Shown: positions 21,476-33,770, counted from the first letter of the stretch. The stretch: DNA of 64,000 bases from Stictocephala bisonia (GCA_035578905.1 JAQJVL010000102.1:62001-126000); one strand, 5' to 3'. Program-made: numbers and translations. Notes: generated by a model from the sequence alone, not told the origin.

Positions 21476-21758
21476 TCGACCAATCAGAGGTCAGAAAAGT
21501 GAGTGTCGCTCCAGCCAGAAGAACATTTCCCACCAGACCTGTAAACCCGGGATATGCTGTATGGAGAGGATGACAACACATTACCGGAGATGGAATATCC
21601 AGTAGTAGATCTCACAGCTCCGTTAACTGAAGAAACAGAGATAAACTGAACGAGAGTAGTCAACACTGCGGTTTAGTTTTAAGATTTACTTTTGTAACAT
21701 ATGTATTTGTAAAATATTTATTTGTAAATAAAGTTGGAAAAAAGAAAAAAAGAGAGAG

Positions 21759-21818
21759 AAAAACTTCTTGCACAGAACAATTTCTGGAAATAGAAATTGT
21801 TCTGTGCAAGAAGTTTTT
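21759..21818. repeat. Perfect 27 bp hairpin
   Basis: Arms 21759-21785 and 21792-21818 (core CTTCTTGCACAGAACAATTT) are perfectly complementary with a 6-base loop GGAAAT. It follows an AATAAA-containing AT-rich segment (about 21727) and a purine run. Could be a small-RNA-like hairpin, an element terminus or a fold-back replication scar. Confidence 0.85.
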
Positions 21819-21859
21819 TTAAAAACACTCCTCGTGACCTTGAAATCTGTGACGTAATA

Positions 21860-22400
21860 CTAAAGTGCGGGAGCTGACGTCATCACCTATTATATCTGTT
21901 CCTTAATTTTTAAATAAAACGTGTATTGCGGGTTGTCTAGAGTGTTAAGTAGGGATTTGAGGATACCTAATGATTAGGTATTTTTAACGGAAGTATAGGT
22001 AGGTAACGATGTACGTTAAAGGAAGCCGTAGATGAGTACATGAAGGTAAGAGCGCATGTTAACAGTGTATTAAACAAAATATTGAGAAAAATTAAATAAA
22101 AAGTTAATTTAAATAGGTAGACTAACAGTGAATGTCAAATTATAAACAGATAATATAAAAAGAATTGCCCCTTCATTATTGTATAAATAATTAATTAAAA
22201 ACGTGTATTGCAGGTAGCGCCTTCATGTTTTAGTAGGCAAGTTCCGCATTTCAAAACTGTATTGCGGGTAGCGTCTTCGTTTTTTAAACATATAATTAAT
22301 TAAAATGTGTATTGGTAAGAGCGCATGTTAACAGTGTATTTATTAAACATTCAGAACAATTAAATTCAAAATTAATTTAAATAGGTAGGCTAACAGTACG
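21860..22400. repeat. Subterminal repeat-rich region
   Basis: GTGTATTGCGGGT-type motifs recur at about 21922, 22202 and 22257, and a segment with GTAAGAGCGCATGTTAACAG is duplicated (about 22046 and 22315). No coding. Read as degenerate element ends between the two end-type repeats. Confidence 0.6.
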
Positions 22401-22401
22401 T

Positions 22402-22515
22402 GTGAGAAAGATTACGTGTGAGGGAGGCAACCAATCAGAGCGTAGCATTTGGGTGCGCGCCAGACCGGTAGCCGACGGGTGAAGAGCGTACGAAGGTAGC
22501 CGACAGTCGCCGGAA
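22402..22515. repeat. End-type direct repeat, copy 2
   Basis: Same orientation as 21207-21320 with few differences, including CCAATCAGAGCGTAGC and the CGACAGTCGCCGGAA end. Confidence 0.75.
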
Positions 22516-22588
22516 GTACATGTATAAAAGACCACCATCTTTTTACATTTTATATAGTATAAAGAGGAAAAGGTTAGGAGTGTATTTT

Positions 22589-23053
22589 ATCTTATACTAT
22601 AAAACGAGCAAGGAATTGTATGTATGTATGTATGTACCTATTTCCAGTCATTTTATTTCAAAAACGGCTCTACCGATTTTCTTCGTACTTTGTCTATAAA
22701 AGGTTTTCTACCTCAGGAATCCAATAGATTTGGTGACAATTTTGAGAAAACTCATTTTCTATGAGTTTTCACGATTCCAAAAGTACACAGTAAAAATATA
22801 GGAGACAGGCGGGTGGGTCAATACCACTGTTTAATGTTTACTATTTACTATTTCAACATGTGAGTTATGATTTTAATTTATTTTTTTAAATAACACATGT
22901 TTTTCTGAATCTGTTAAAATGTAAACAAACCAAATATTATCTTATCTTATACTATAAAACGAGCAAGGAATTGTATGTATGTGTGTATGTACCTATTTCC
23001 AGTCATTTTATTTCAAAAACGGCTCTACCGATTTTCTTCGTACTTTGTCTATA
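22589..23053. mobile_element. Two Helitron-like 5' ends in direct repeat
   Basis: Segments at 22589-22702 and 22941-23053 are nearly identical: TCTTATACTATAAAACGAGC, a TATG(T)-repeat stretch, then a block with ACGGCTCTACCGATTTTCTT. A TC...TACTATAAAACG start followed by this layout is common for Helitron 5' termini in insects. No Rep/helicase gene and no confident CTRR hairpin 3' end were found, so these are solo or non-autonomous ends. Confidence 0.5.
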
Positions 23054-23075
23054 TTTCATTTTTATTATAATTTCA

Positions 23076-23389
23076 AAGCTGAAATTTAAAATACAGATCT
23101 TGATTCAAACAATGAAACAAATCTTATGACTTGTAATAATACTTTGCAAACAACTTCTACAAATAATTCTGGAAATACATTACAAACTTCTAGCAACTTT
23201 CTTAATTACGATTTGCCATCAACCTCGGGGGTAACACCGAGGTTGATGGCAAATCGTAATTAAGAAAGTTGCTAGAAGTTTGTAAGGTATTTCCAGAATT
23301 ATTTGTAGAAGTTGTTTGCAAAGTATTATTACAAGTCATAAGATTTGTTTCATTGTTTGAATCAAGATCTGTATTTTCAATTTCAGCTT
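23076..23389. repeat. Long hairpin, 153 bp arms
   Basis: Arms 23076-23228 and 23237-23389 are inverted copies with an 8-base spacer and only a few mismatches. Each arm is open as an S/T/N-rich peptide (LQTTSTNNSGNTLQTSS), read on plus in the left arm and minus in the right. Upstream of the right arm the minus frame continues through an acidic stretch (NESQDTETCHEAEIENTD), so the minus strand probably shows the original orientation and the left arm the duplicate. Confidence 0.85.
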
Positions 23390-23589
23390 CATGGCATGTT
23401 TCAGTATCTTGGGATTCATTTAAATTCGGTATTGGAAGTCAGCGATTAGATGATATGAACCCGATCGGAGATCGGCTTTCCTGGTACTATAGTATAAGAA
23501 GGGAAAGGCTGTCATCTTTGATCTGGTCACGTGACCGCTCTCGACCAATCAGAGGGCAGAAAAGTGAGGATGATTCGCCCATATATTAT

Positions 23590-23668
23590 CTACTAACAGA
23601 AAAACAGGAAAACAGAAAAACAGGAAAACAGAAAAACAGAAAAACATGAAAACATAAAAACAGAAAAA
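23590..23668. repeat. A-rich simple repeat
   Basis: Imperfect AAACAG/GAAAACAG repeats directly upstream of the LINE at 23670. May be the tail of a preceding element or its target site. Confidence 0.7.
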
Positions 23669-23669
23669 C

Positions 23670-25213
23670 AGGAAATGTTTTTCATGATGTTGTTGTTAAT
23701 GTTGTTCATGATTTTGAAACTAACAGCAATATTGAGGATTTTATGTCCACAACCCCTAGCAGTGCAGACCAGCCTGTGAAATTAAAACCCTCGGAAATTA
23801 AAAATATTATTAAAAATCTCCCCAACAGAAAATGTCCAGGGCATGACTTGGTACTTAACATAGTTTTGAAGAATTTTTCTACCACAGCACTTTCAATACT
23901 GGCATATATTTTCAATGCTTGTATTTCTGTTGGTTACTTTCCCAAAAACTGGAAACTTGCTCAAATAATTGTTATACACAAGCCCAACAAACCTAAAAAT
24001 TCTCCTAGCAGTTACCGTCCGATTAGTCTCCTTTCTTCAATATCAAAATTATTTGAAAAAAAATTATACAGAAGAGACTGCTAAAATATTTGGATTCTTC
24101 TAATATCATTCCCCCTTATCAGTTTGGATTTCGTACAAGACATTCTACAGCTCATCAACTTCTACGAATCAATGAAATCATATGTAGAGGATTTGAGAAG
24201 AAGCTTCATTCATCAGCAGCATTTTTGGACATAACAAATGCATTTGATAAGGTTTAGCATGGTGACCTATTATATAAATTGTATCAGTTTGGACTTCCTT
24301 TGCATCTGAGAGCTTTGTTGCAATCGTTTTTGTCTGATAGGACTTTTTGTGTCAAACTCAACTGCACACTTTCCAGTTCGCAGGTGTTCCTCAAGGCTCA
24401 ATACTGGGACACCTATTTTTAACTTATATATGTCTGATATTCCTGACCTTCCTCAGGCTACTATCACTCTTTATGCTGATGACACGGTTCTTATTACCCA
24501 GCACACTGACATCAACCAAGCCGTAAATTCATTACAATTAAGCGTTACAACTCTGACCGATAGGTTTAAAAGCTGGAGACTATCTTTAAATCCAGTGAAA
24601 TGTGAAACAAAAGTTTTCTCTTTGAGGTAGTATATTTTGCCGCCTTAAGTTGCTAATGAAAATACTTCAATTCCTTGGAAGCCTGATGATCAAGGCATAA
24701 AATACTTAGGTGTCTACCTCGATAAAAAATTAAACTGGAATCTTCACGTAAACAGCAAACTTACTGAAGCATACGCACGTTTATCTATGATATTTCCTAT
24801 AACAAACAGAAAGTTGTCTTTGAAATCGGAATGCACATTTTTAATTTATAAAACAATTCTTCGGCCGTTAATTATGTATGCATGTCTGGTTTGGGGAATG
24901 TGCATTCCTTCCGGCAAACTGAAAAAGATTCAAATTTTCCAAAACAAATTTTTAAGAATTGTAGTTAATAGTCCATGGTATATACGTAACTCACATTTGC
25001 ATGTAGAATTTGGACTCGATACCATTGATGCTTTTATTAAAAGAAATTGTCATAAGTTCATGGCAAACTTAGACAATGTTTCAGGAGCTATTACCTTTCA
25101 CATGGAGAACCTACTTTGCACAGGCGTTTTAAAGCCATATTTCCTCAAGACGTGATAGACTGATTTATAGCCATGTCTATGTAACACTTATTTTGTTTAT
25201 TGAACTTACTTAA

Positions 25214-25218
<5 letters not shown>
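23670..25218 (+). pseudogene. Jockey-type LINE reverse transcriptase, 5' truncated
   Basis: Copies LINE RNA at nicked DNA when intact. Order: SEIKNIIKNLPNRKCPGHD, an IPKPNK-like block, SSYRPISLLSSISKLFEK (RT fingers), QFGFRTRHSTAHQL, motif A as AFLDITNAFDKV with TAG for the next Trp (24256), a motif B region near 24385 split by a frameshift, motif C LYADDTVLI (about 24472), then thumb and C-terminal motifs including YLGVYLDKKLNW and IMYACLVWG. Frameshifts near 24070, 24340 and 24640. No gag or endonuclease, so the copy is 5' truncated. Its 3' end runs into the (TG)n tract. Confidence 0.88.
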
Positions 25219-25707
<489 letters not shown>

Positions 25708-25719
25708 TGTTTACTGATT

Positions 25720-26388
25720 GTTATTCATGCTATAGGGTGACTCATATATGAGCGAACCCGATAATATTATTATTCCACCTGTTACATTTTCTGTGTATAA
25801 TATGTAAATGTTGATCCAGGAATAAAAGTGTAAAATAAGTCGTTTGTCATATCGTTCTTAATGCCTAGCTAAAATTGGCGGTGTTTGTTTTGACTGATCA
25901 TGTGGTCACCAGCTGTGAGTGTGACGGATTTTAGCAGTCTGCACTGGAAGAGGAGTAACTGGTGTTTCTGAACCAGCCCGAAGGCTGTCGGCATCAATAG
26001 GTACCGGCTTACTAACTACCCTACTGTCAAAAACTGGTTTTAGTGGCAACAAATCTTTAGTGTCCTTATTAGCGTTCATTATTTAACTGTACATTTGATT
26101 GTAAACCTACTAATTGATTTATGTTACGTTTCCAGGACACGCCAGATTCTAACTTCACTACATAAGATACTGGATTTAATTATTTATCAACTATTCCTCC
26201 AACCCACTTATTAGTACCTCTAAAATCTCTAATTAAAACTGGTTGTCCAATGTACAATATACGAGCGTTATACCCTCCAAAATTGCTTACTTGATTTTCT
26301 TGGTTAATTTTAGTGGGTTTAACTACATAATGTTTTAATAAATCTAAATAAGTTCTTAATTTACGCTTAAACATTAACTTGGCTGGTG
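25720..26388 (-). pseudogene. gypsy-type LTR element, integrase C-terminal part
   Basis: From 26388 downward the minus strand reads AKLMFKRKLRTYLDLLKHYV, then GQPVLIRDFRGTNKWVGGIV and a WKRNINQL-type block near 26130, the typical C-terminal tail of gypsy integrases after the DDE core. A proline-rich end (KPVPIDADSLRAGSETPVTP) continues to a stop near 25900. The rest toward 25720 may be LTR or flank, but no LTR pair was identified. The fragment abuts a plus-strand integrase piece, so the locus has been inverted or is two insertions. Confidence 0.75.
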
Positions 26389-26469
26389 ATTGCTGTGGTG
26401 ATGTTGCTCGCTGTCATCGGCTCAACTCAGTGTATAGATGTAGTTGTCAGCTATATGAGTGTTGAGGTT

Positions 26470-27330
26470 ATGCAATTTATTTCAAGATTCCCTTTTGTGA
26501 TACCACGTGCAGATCTATCCTCAGCTACAATAACAGAAAATATTAAACGTCTTTTCTATATTTTCTGCACACCTTCATATATTCATTCCGATCGAGGTTC
26601 GTCTTTCACGACTGCAGAGCTTAAAACTTTTCTAACTTCAATTGGAACAGCTTCAAGTCACACAACTGCCTACAACCCACAAGGCAATGGACAAACTGAA
26701 AGATAAAATGGAGTAATTGGGAAAACAATCTTGCTAGCACTCAAGTCTAAAGACCTATATGTTAATCGGTGGGAATGTGTCCTAGGCGAAGCTTTACATG
26801 CCGTACGTTCATTGCATTGCACTTCAAAAAATGAAACACCTCATGAAAGGATGTTTAAACATCAAAGACGAAGTTCTTGTGGTTCATCTTTACCTTCATG
26901 GCTGTCTGTACCAAGGCATTTATTGATGAAAAGACATGCCAACTCTTCAAAATATGATCCGCAAGTTCAAAAAGTGTCACTGTTAGAGGTTAATCCCAAC
27001 TACGCCTTTGTTCAACTTCCTGATGGGACGGAAACCACAGCATCTTTGAAATACTTGGCTCCTCGAGGAACAGTAGACTATTCTGTTTTAGAAAATAGTA
27101 ATGTATCACCATCTTCAAGGGATGATAAGCTGCTGCAATCTCAATCGCTAAATATGCAACAGGAAGAAGATGATCGTCTGTCGCCAAGTAGTTCTTAAAA
27201 CAATTTAAAAGATGGTTTCCCAGATGGAAGTCTGCGATCATCATGTGATAGTCAGTGACCTCAAAGAATTAGAAGGCCCCCTAACTATTTAAAAGATTAC
27301 GTGTCTTCATCGTTGAGAGGGGCAAAATAA
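26470..27330 (+). pseudogene. gypsy-type integrase core and polyprotein end
   Basis: Second and third catalytic residues of the DDE core are visible: IHSDRGSSF (Asp, about 26590) and NPQGNGQTER (Glu, about 26690), followed at once by an in-frame TAA. Downstream, WECVLGEALHAVRSLHCTS, ETPHERMFKHQRRSS and SKYDPQVQKV continue through the C-terminal region, and RRPPNYLKDYV near 27270 matches a typical polyprotein end. The first catalytic Asp and all upstream enzymes are missing. 5' truncated and inactive. Confidence 0.85.
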
Positions 27331-27334
27331 TATG

Positions 27335-27599
27335 AATCTGTGTTTTGGTTGAATAGTACTTTAAAAAAACATATGTTTATTATTTTTACTTTATTATTGT
27401 GGTTTTTAAATGAACTACTGGGCCTTATTTTTATTGTTCAAATATCTTGGTTGTGTATAGTTTTATGTCAATTAAAGCTAAATGTTTTATCATTCAGTAT
27501 TCTTCTGTTTTCTTAGTTCAATTATCTATTGCTCTATTATTTTATTAAATCAGCTGTAAATATTATTTTTCAAATATCACTTGGTTTTTAATATACAAT
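27335..27599. other. AT-rich stretch between gypsy and LINE fragments
   Basis: Probably 3' gypsy sequence or flank. No LTR boundary could be fixed. Confidence 0.4.
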
Positions 27600-29370
27600 T
27601 TTTTTTACTCTCTTTGGAAATCAACTCAAAATTTAAAACGTCCAAAACAAACCAATCCTCCAGTTAGAAAAGAAGATGGAAGCTGGGCACAAAGTGTTGA
27701 AGAAAAACTGGCATTGTTTTCGCGGTATTTCCCAAATGTTTTCAAACCTTATCCACACTATCCAGGTGTTGATGAAAGCGAAATTACTTAATACCTGGAT
27801 TCACCCCTACAATTGGACTTACCAATCAAATCATTCCGACCTTTAGAAGTAAAGAATGCTATAGATGGCCTTCGACCTCACAAGTCTCCAGGATACGACC
27901 TTGTAAGTGGAGAGGTCTTAAAGGACTTGCCAAGGAAGGGAGTAATTATGCTCACATACATATTCAATGCAATCATAAAACTAGAAGTTTTTCCTGCCCA
28001 ATGGAAAGTAGCTCAGTTGGTCGTTGTGCCTAAACCAGGAAAACCCTTAACTGAATTGACTTCATATAGGCCTATAAGTCTACTACCGATAACGTCTAAG
28101 TTGTTTGAAAAATTGCTACTTCAACGTTTACAAACTGCTACAAATGACATTCGTTTGGTTCCTGAACATCAATTTGGTTTCCAAAGAAATCATTCTATCA
28201 TTGAACAGGTTCATAGAGTTGTACAAGTTATTCGAAATTCATTGGAAACAAAAGAATACTGTTCTTTCGCATTTCTAGACGTTTCTCAAGCTTTTGACAA
28301 GGTGTGGCACACTGGTCTATTGTAAAAATTTAAAAAATCACTTCCGCACAATTTTTACAGCGTAATAAAATCTTTTCTTTCAAATAGGCAATTTCAAATC
28401 AAGCTTCAAAATTTAAATTCAGATTTGTTACCTATATGTGCTGGCGTTCCTCAAGGTAGCGTCCTTGGGCCACTACTTTACATCATTTACACGGCGGACA
28501 TCCCAGTAAACGACGCCACTACTACCACATCTACTTTTGCTGATGACACAGCAATTTTATTATCACATGAGGACCCCATAGTTGCATCTCAATACTTACA
28601 AGACAGTCTTAACCATATTGAAAGATCGCTGCATAAATGGAGGATCAAGGTGAATGAAACCAAATTTAGCCATATCACCTTTACCCTAAGACATTGACAC
28701 TCTCCCCCTGTATCATTCAACAACGTCCCTATACCTCAAGTAGAATCTGTAAAATATTTAGGTATACATCTGGATAAGAGATTGACTTGGAGAACACATA
28801 TATGCCATATAAGACTGCAACTAAATTTGAAATCCCAAAAACTGTCAAGGCTTCTGAACTACAAACCAAAACTTAGTAAATTTAACAAAATTCTTCTTTA
28901 TAAAATGATATTAAAACCTGTCTGGACATATGGTTTGCAACTTTGGGGAACGAGTAGTGAATCCAATATTGAAATTATTCAACGTTTTCAGTTGAAGACT
29001 TTAAGAATGATTATTCGTGCTCCATGGTTCGTTTCAAACAGAACTATACACAATGACCTTCAGATTTTGACATAGAAAGAGGAGATCAAGTGAATTAGTT
29101 CAAAATACCAAGAAAAATTAAACCATCATCAAAATTAGCTTGCACTTAATTTACTTGATAACTATCATGAGGTCACAAGGTTGGATCGAGTAACGGTATT
29201 GAGCCTGCCGTACAGATTTTAATTTTAACTTTGAAACGTTATCATTCAAAGACTTTTTTGGTGCACTATTTCTGAATAGTCACCTACTCACGTGCTTGTA
29301 AATATGCCATATTTTTTACTTATTGTTATGTTGAATTTAACATATTATAAAATAAAACAGAGTTATAAAA
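27600..29370 (+). pseudogene. Jockey-type LINE reverse transcriptase, near complete but broken
   Basis: Reads KEDGSWAQSVEEKLALFSRYF, then TAA at 27789. Next come SFRPLEVKNAIDGLRPHKSP, SYRPISLLPITSKLFEKLLL, QFGFQRNHS, motif A as AFLDVSQAFDKVWH (about 28275), TAA at 28324, motif B AGVPQGSVLGPLLYIIYTADI (about 28440), motif C TFADDTAIL (about 28530), YLGIHLDKRLTW and WTYGLQLWG, ending near 29073. The catalytic aspartates are intact; three premature stops kill it. 5' truncated; an A-rich 3' end lies near 29370. The same subfamily as the copy at 29600-33770 by protein similarity. Confidence 0.9.
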
Positions 29371-29533
29371 AAAGTTCTGAATTGGTACAGTGTCAAGTTA
29401 AATAAAATTACATTGTGTTATTAATATCATAGTTTTCTTGCACACAGCTGTTTGATACCTTTCTGTGTAAAACTGTGTTTATTTCGTTCTGATATTTTTT
29501 TATAAATATTTAATAGTCTAATTATTGTTCTTT

Positions 29534-29572
29534 CAGCATAACCATGAGCATTAGAAGCTCATGGTTATGCTG
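29534..29572. repeat. 16 bp perfect hairpin
   Basis: CAGCATAACCATGAGC, a 7-base loop, then its exact complement, placed immediately upstream of the Jockey gag remnant. It may be part of the element's leader or a junction scar. Confidence 0.7.
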
Positions 29573-29574
29573 TT

Positions 29575-32500
29575 AGAAACATATCAAATCTGAAAAGTTC
29601 TAGATCTAAAGATCCTCTGTCTATATTTTTTGTAGACTTAGAGCCAGCACCCAAGAACAAGGACATTTAAATGTACAGTTCTTACTAAATGCTAGAATTA
29701 TATTTGAACCTCCCTATAAACGTAATGACGTGGTACAGTGCAAAAAGTGTCAACGGTACGGGCATACCAAATCCTACTGTTGGTACCAAACTTGATGAAA
29801 TACAGGTCTGATCACCATACAAATAGTTGTAACTAATCTAAGAAATCTCTCACTACACGTGTACTATGGGGCGGTGAGCACCCTGCCAATTATAAAGGAT
29901 TCTCTGTATATAGAGATGTTAAAAATAAAGCTTTCCCTACTTTACGTTTGAATGTTTCAAAAGGATCATGGACTTCTTTACCACCGGAAGAAGACACAGT
30001 TGTTAAAAACTTACCATCGCCTATTGCCCAGGCTCAAAAATCTTCATTAACAACAACTACATCATCTCTGACTTACGCAGGTGTAACATCAGGTCAAACA
30101 AATGCAGGAGAAAATTTAATTAAAATAATCGATGGGTTTCTAAACAAATTTGAAATGCTCATGTCTCAACAAGCCCAACAAGTAGGTATACTGATCAACC
30201 TACTAACAATCGTCATCTCAAAACTAAAGTGACTAACTTCTATAGGATTGGCCTCTGTATTGCCAAATTGCCAACAGCTTGGCCCAACATAGCCAAGATA
30301 TTAAGATTTTTATTTCAATGGATAACATTGATAATATTCTAATAACTAAAACATATTTCACTGACTTAAATTACTTTAAAATTCCAAATTTTTCTATTTA
30401 TAGCACCAACCGCCCGACAATACCGCTCGTGGTGGAAGTGCTGTTCTAATTAAAAATACTATCAAACATAATGAAATTTCAAAATTTCAGCAAAATGATT
30501 TTCAAGCTACCACTGTTGTGGTTGAAGATTGGATGAGTCCTTTGACTATTTCTTCCCTTTACTGTCCGCCTAGATTTAACATCTCAGACCAGAGATTCAA
30601 TCAGTTTTTCAGCTCACTTGGTCCTCGCTTCCTGGCAGGAGATGACTACAATGCTAAACATGTAAAATGAAATGAAATGAAAAACGTCTTTATTCTTATT
30701 CGAGAGACGAAGTTAGCGCTGCAAAGCCCTCTCTACCACTTTATCCCATCATACATAAAGATATTATTTCAAATACAAATAACAATTTACAAGGAAATAC
30801 AAAATATAAATTACAATGTACGAATTAAAACACATAAAGTCAAAAAATGTGAAAAATTATATTTAAACTTAAAAAATTTCGACTATCTCAAACAAAAATA
30901 CAGTTATTCATTACATTTATTCAAAACTACATTCATTCGGCACAATCACTCATTACCGCCACTACAACCAGTCACTACTCCCGTGAGGCCCGCAGCAGGT
31001 AGCACCTCACCTCCGCCCCAAACCGAGTGCGCTTATCGATGGATTGGATATTATCAGCAGAGCATTCCAGAGCCTGCACGTGGAGACAATGAGTGATTTG
31101 TTGAAAGTGGTGGTGCGGTGAACTAGGATAGCTAACATTGACTCGCCACGTCTGGTTCTACGCACACCAACTTGTGATAGGCAAACAAACTGCTCTGACA
31201 GATAATTAGGAATTTGGTTTTGAAGAATACTGTACAACAAAATCAGGATATGGAATTGTCAAAGATTGTTTAACTTTAAGATGGATAATTGGTAGAAAAA
31301 TGGAGTAACATGATCCCTTCGCCTCAGGTTGAAAATAAATCTGATACAGTAGTTTTGGGCACTCTGTAATCTTTCCGCGAGCTCAACAGACATGTCATTG
31401 ATTAAAGTATCACAGTAATTAAAGTGAGTTAAAACTAGAGTCTTTATTAACAACACCTTGACATTGAGAGGTAAAACCATGGCAAATCTTTTCAAAGTGT
31501 GTATAGCAGCAAAAACTCTATTACACATTACTTGATCTATTACGCAACTTGATAAGCCCAGTTCAAGTTTTTGTTCATATAAGTCCTAGGGTGTTTAATT
31601 TGTCACAAAACGGTAATTCTGTATTGTTAAGTTTGAGTTTTGGTATATTTGTCAGGTCAATGTTAGAAGTGAATATAGTAGAGCCCAACATATTGTTTGG
31701 GTTTTGGCCTCATTGAGCTTTAAGCCATGCTTGACATCCCAATTTGTGATAGACTGGATATAACAGTTAATGTTAGTGTAATGTGGGGATCAAGACTAGT
31801 AAATCCTCGGGGAAGATATCTGCTAAAATGTATAGATAATATTAATTTTAATTATTTATCAACTTGTCATCCTGCTTATTGGTCAACAGACGTAAACAAA
31901 TTCCTGACCTGCTTGACTTTTCTGTAACCAAAGGGATTTCTCAAAATTACGTGGATATCACCTCATCTTTTGGTCTTTCATCTGATCATTCGCCTTTGAT
32001 ACTGGCCATAAGATCGTCTATTATGTCAAAGGAAAAACCTCCTACACTTTCAAACAAAAATACTAATTGGGATCAATTTCGAGAGTTGTTGAACAATACC
32101 TTAAATCTAACCATTTCCTTAAAAACCAAAGGAGGCATTAATAATGCTGTTGAAATCATCACTTCTTCGTTCAGGCTTCCACTTGGAAATCAACTCCGGA
32201 ACTGCGTAATGAAACTATTAATCAAATTAACTATCCGTTTTCCATGAAACAAAAGATTGATGAGAAACGTCGCTTGCGAAGAATTTGGCAAAATTCAAGA
32301 AATGCTGTTGATAAAACAAACTTTAACAGGTCCTCCCGGCAGCTGAAAAGAATATTGAATGATATAAACAATGTTTGGTTTCAGGAATTCACGTCAACCC
32401 TTTCTCCACTGAGGTGACTGTTTACTCATTATGGAAAGTGACCAAGGATGACGCAGCCACAAGTCCCAATCCCTCCTATTTCCAAGCCTGAAGGTTCTTG

Positions 32501-33770
32501 GGCTAAAAGTAACATGGAAAAAGCAGACTTATTTGCCAACCATTTTTCAAATGTATTCAAACCTAACCCTGCAGACAGATGTAACGACATTGGTCCAAAT
32601 GTGAAAGAATATCTGGACTCACCTAATCAGCTTGAAATTACAATAAACTAGTTCAAACCATCGGAAGTAAAGGGAATAATCGACGGACTTAATGCTAAAA
32701 AATCTCCTGGCTTTGACCTTATTACAGGAAAGGTGCTAAAATAGCTCCCTAGGAAAGCGTTTGTTTACCTTACTACATTGTTCAACGCCATGTTGAGACT
32801 CCACTGTGTGTACATTCCATCTCAGTGGAAGGTAGCTGACATTATTGTTATTCTGAAACCTGGCAAACCACCTCATCAGGTTACTTTATACAGACCGATA
32901 AGTCTCCTACCGGTTCCATCAAAGCTGTTTGAAAATTTGTTTTTGAAACGATTAAATCCATTAACTGAGCTAAATTTACTTCCGAATCATCAGTTCGGCT
33001 TTCGACCTAACCATTAAAAAATTGAACAGGTACATCGAGTTGTTAATAATTTCAAGGCAAACCTTAGAAAGAAAGGAATTATGCTCAACAGCATTTCTTG
33101 ATGTAAGCCAGGCTTTTCATAAAGTCTGGTATGATGGGCTGTTGTTCAAAATGAAACAACACTCTACTGACTCAACGACATGATGTTATATATCTAGGAA
33201 TTTACTTAGATAGGGGACTGATATGGTAGAGTCATATCTGAAATAAACGATTGCAACTAAATACAAAATTGTCTAAAATGTATTGGCTTTTTGGAAAAAG
33301 ATCCCACCTCTCCACTGAAAATAAACTGTTACTGTACAAAGTTGTCTAGAAGCCAGTGTGGACATATGGCATAAAGTTGTGGGAGACAGCATCATTATCA
33401 AATCTGAACATTATTCGACATTTCCAGTCAAAGGTACTAAGAACTATATTGCAAACTCCATGGTATGTTAGGAATGAAGTAATCCACAAAGACACAAGAA
33501 TTGAGTACGTACAAGATGAAGTTTAGTTTACGTTACCTAAAGAAGCTTGAAGCACTTGAAATCCATCTTGCTGTGATTTTGCTGCAAAATAGTGAACACA
33601 TCTATAATAGACCAAAAATGCATGACTTCCTTAGTTTAAGTAAACGTTTTTAATCCGTTACAGTCTTTGGAAGGTAATCAACCAATGTTATTTGAAACAC
33701 ATCGAATTTACTTATTGTTCATGTATTGAATAGATTGTAAATATTAAATAAATGTTATAAAAAATGTTTT
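29575..33770 (+). mobile_element. Jockey-type LINE with gag, endonuclease and RT, split by a nested LINE
   Basis: Longest LINE copy in the window. Gag end with zinc knuckle QCKKCQRYGHTKSYC (about 29739), then a gag tail to a stop at 30231. Endonuclease: ILITKTYFTDLNYF and ARGGSAVLIKN, up to LAGDDYNAKHV at about 30660, where an antisense LINE is inserted. It resumes at about 31782 with WGSRLVNPRG, FGLSSDHSPL and an RT beginning FKPSEVKGIIDGLNAKKSPG, SLLPVPSKLFENLF and FGFRPNH. Motif A region near 33105 (DVSQAFHKV). It then jumps at about 33175 to YLGIYLDRGLIW, so motifs B and C are deleted. Ends in an A/T-rich tail near 33770. Many stops. Confidence 0.87.
30664..31780 (-). pseudogene. LINE reverse transcriptase C-terminal part, inserted antisense
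   Basis: Minus-strand order: HGLKLNEAKTQTI (about 31715), NTLGLI near 31590, then 90 codons from 31528 (MCNRVFAAIHTLKRFAMVLP ... THFNYCDTLINDMSVELAER ... YCIRFIFNLRRRDHVTPFFY), continuing 31240-31007 with YLSEQFVCLSQVGVRRTRRG and RLWNALL. This is the thumb and C-terminal region after RT motif C. The 3' end toward 30664 finishes with an ATTTC-repeat tail. It interrupts the endonuclease frame of the Jockey element, so it is the younger insertion; 5' truncated. Clade not assigned. Confidence 0.82.

Noticed and set aside
21217..21581. ORFs on both strands over the 48 bp minisatellite
   Set aside because: The unit length is divisible by three, which keeps several frames open; no domain.
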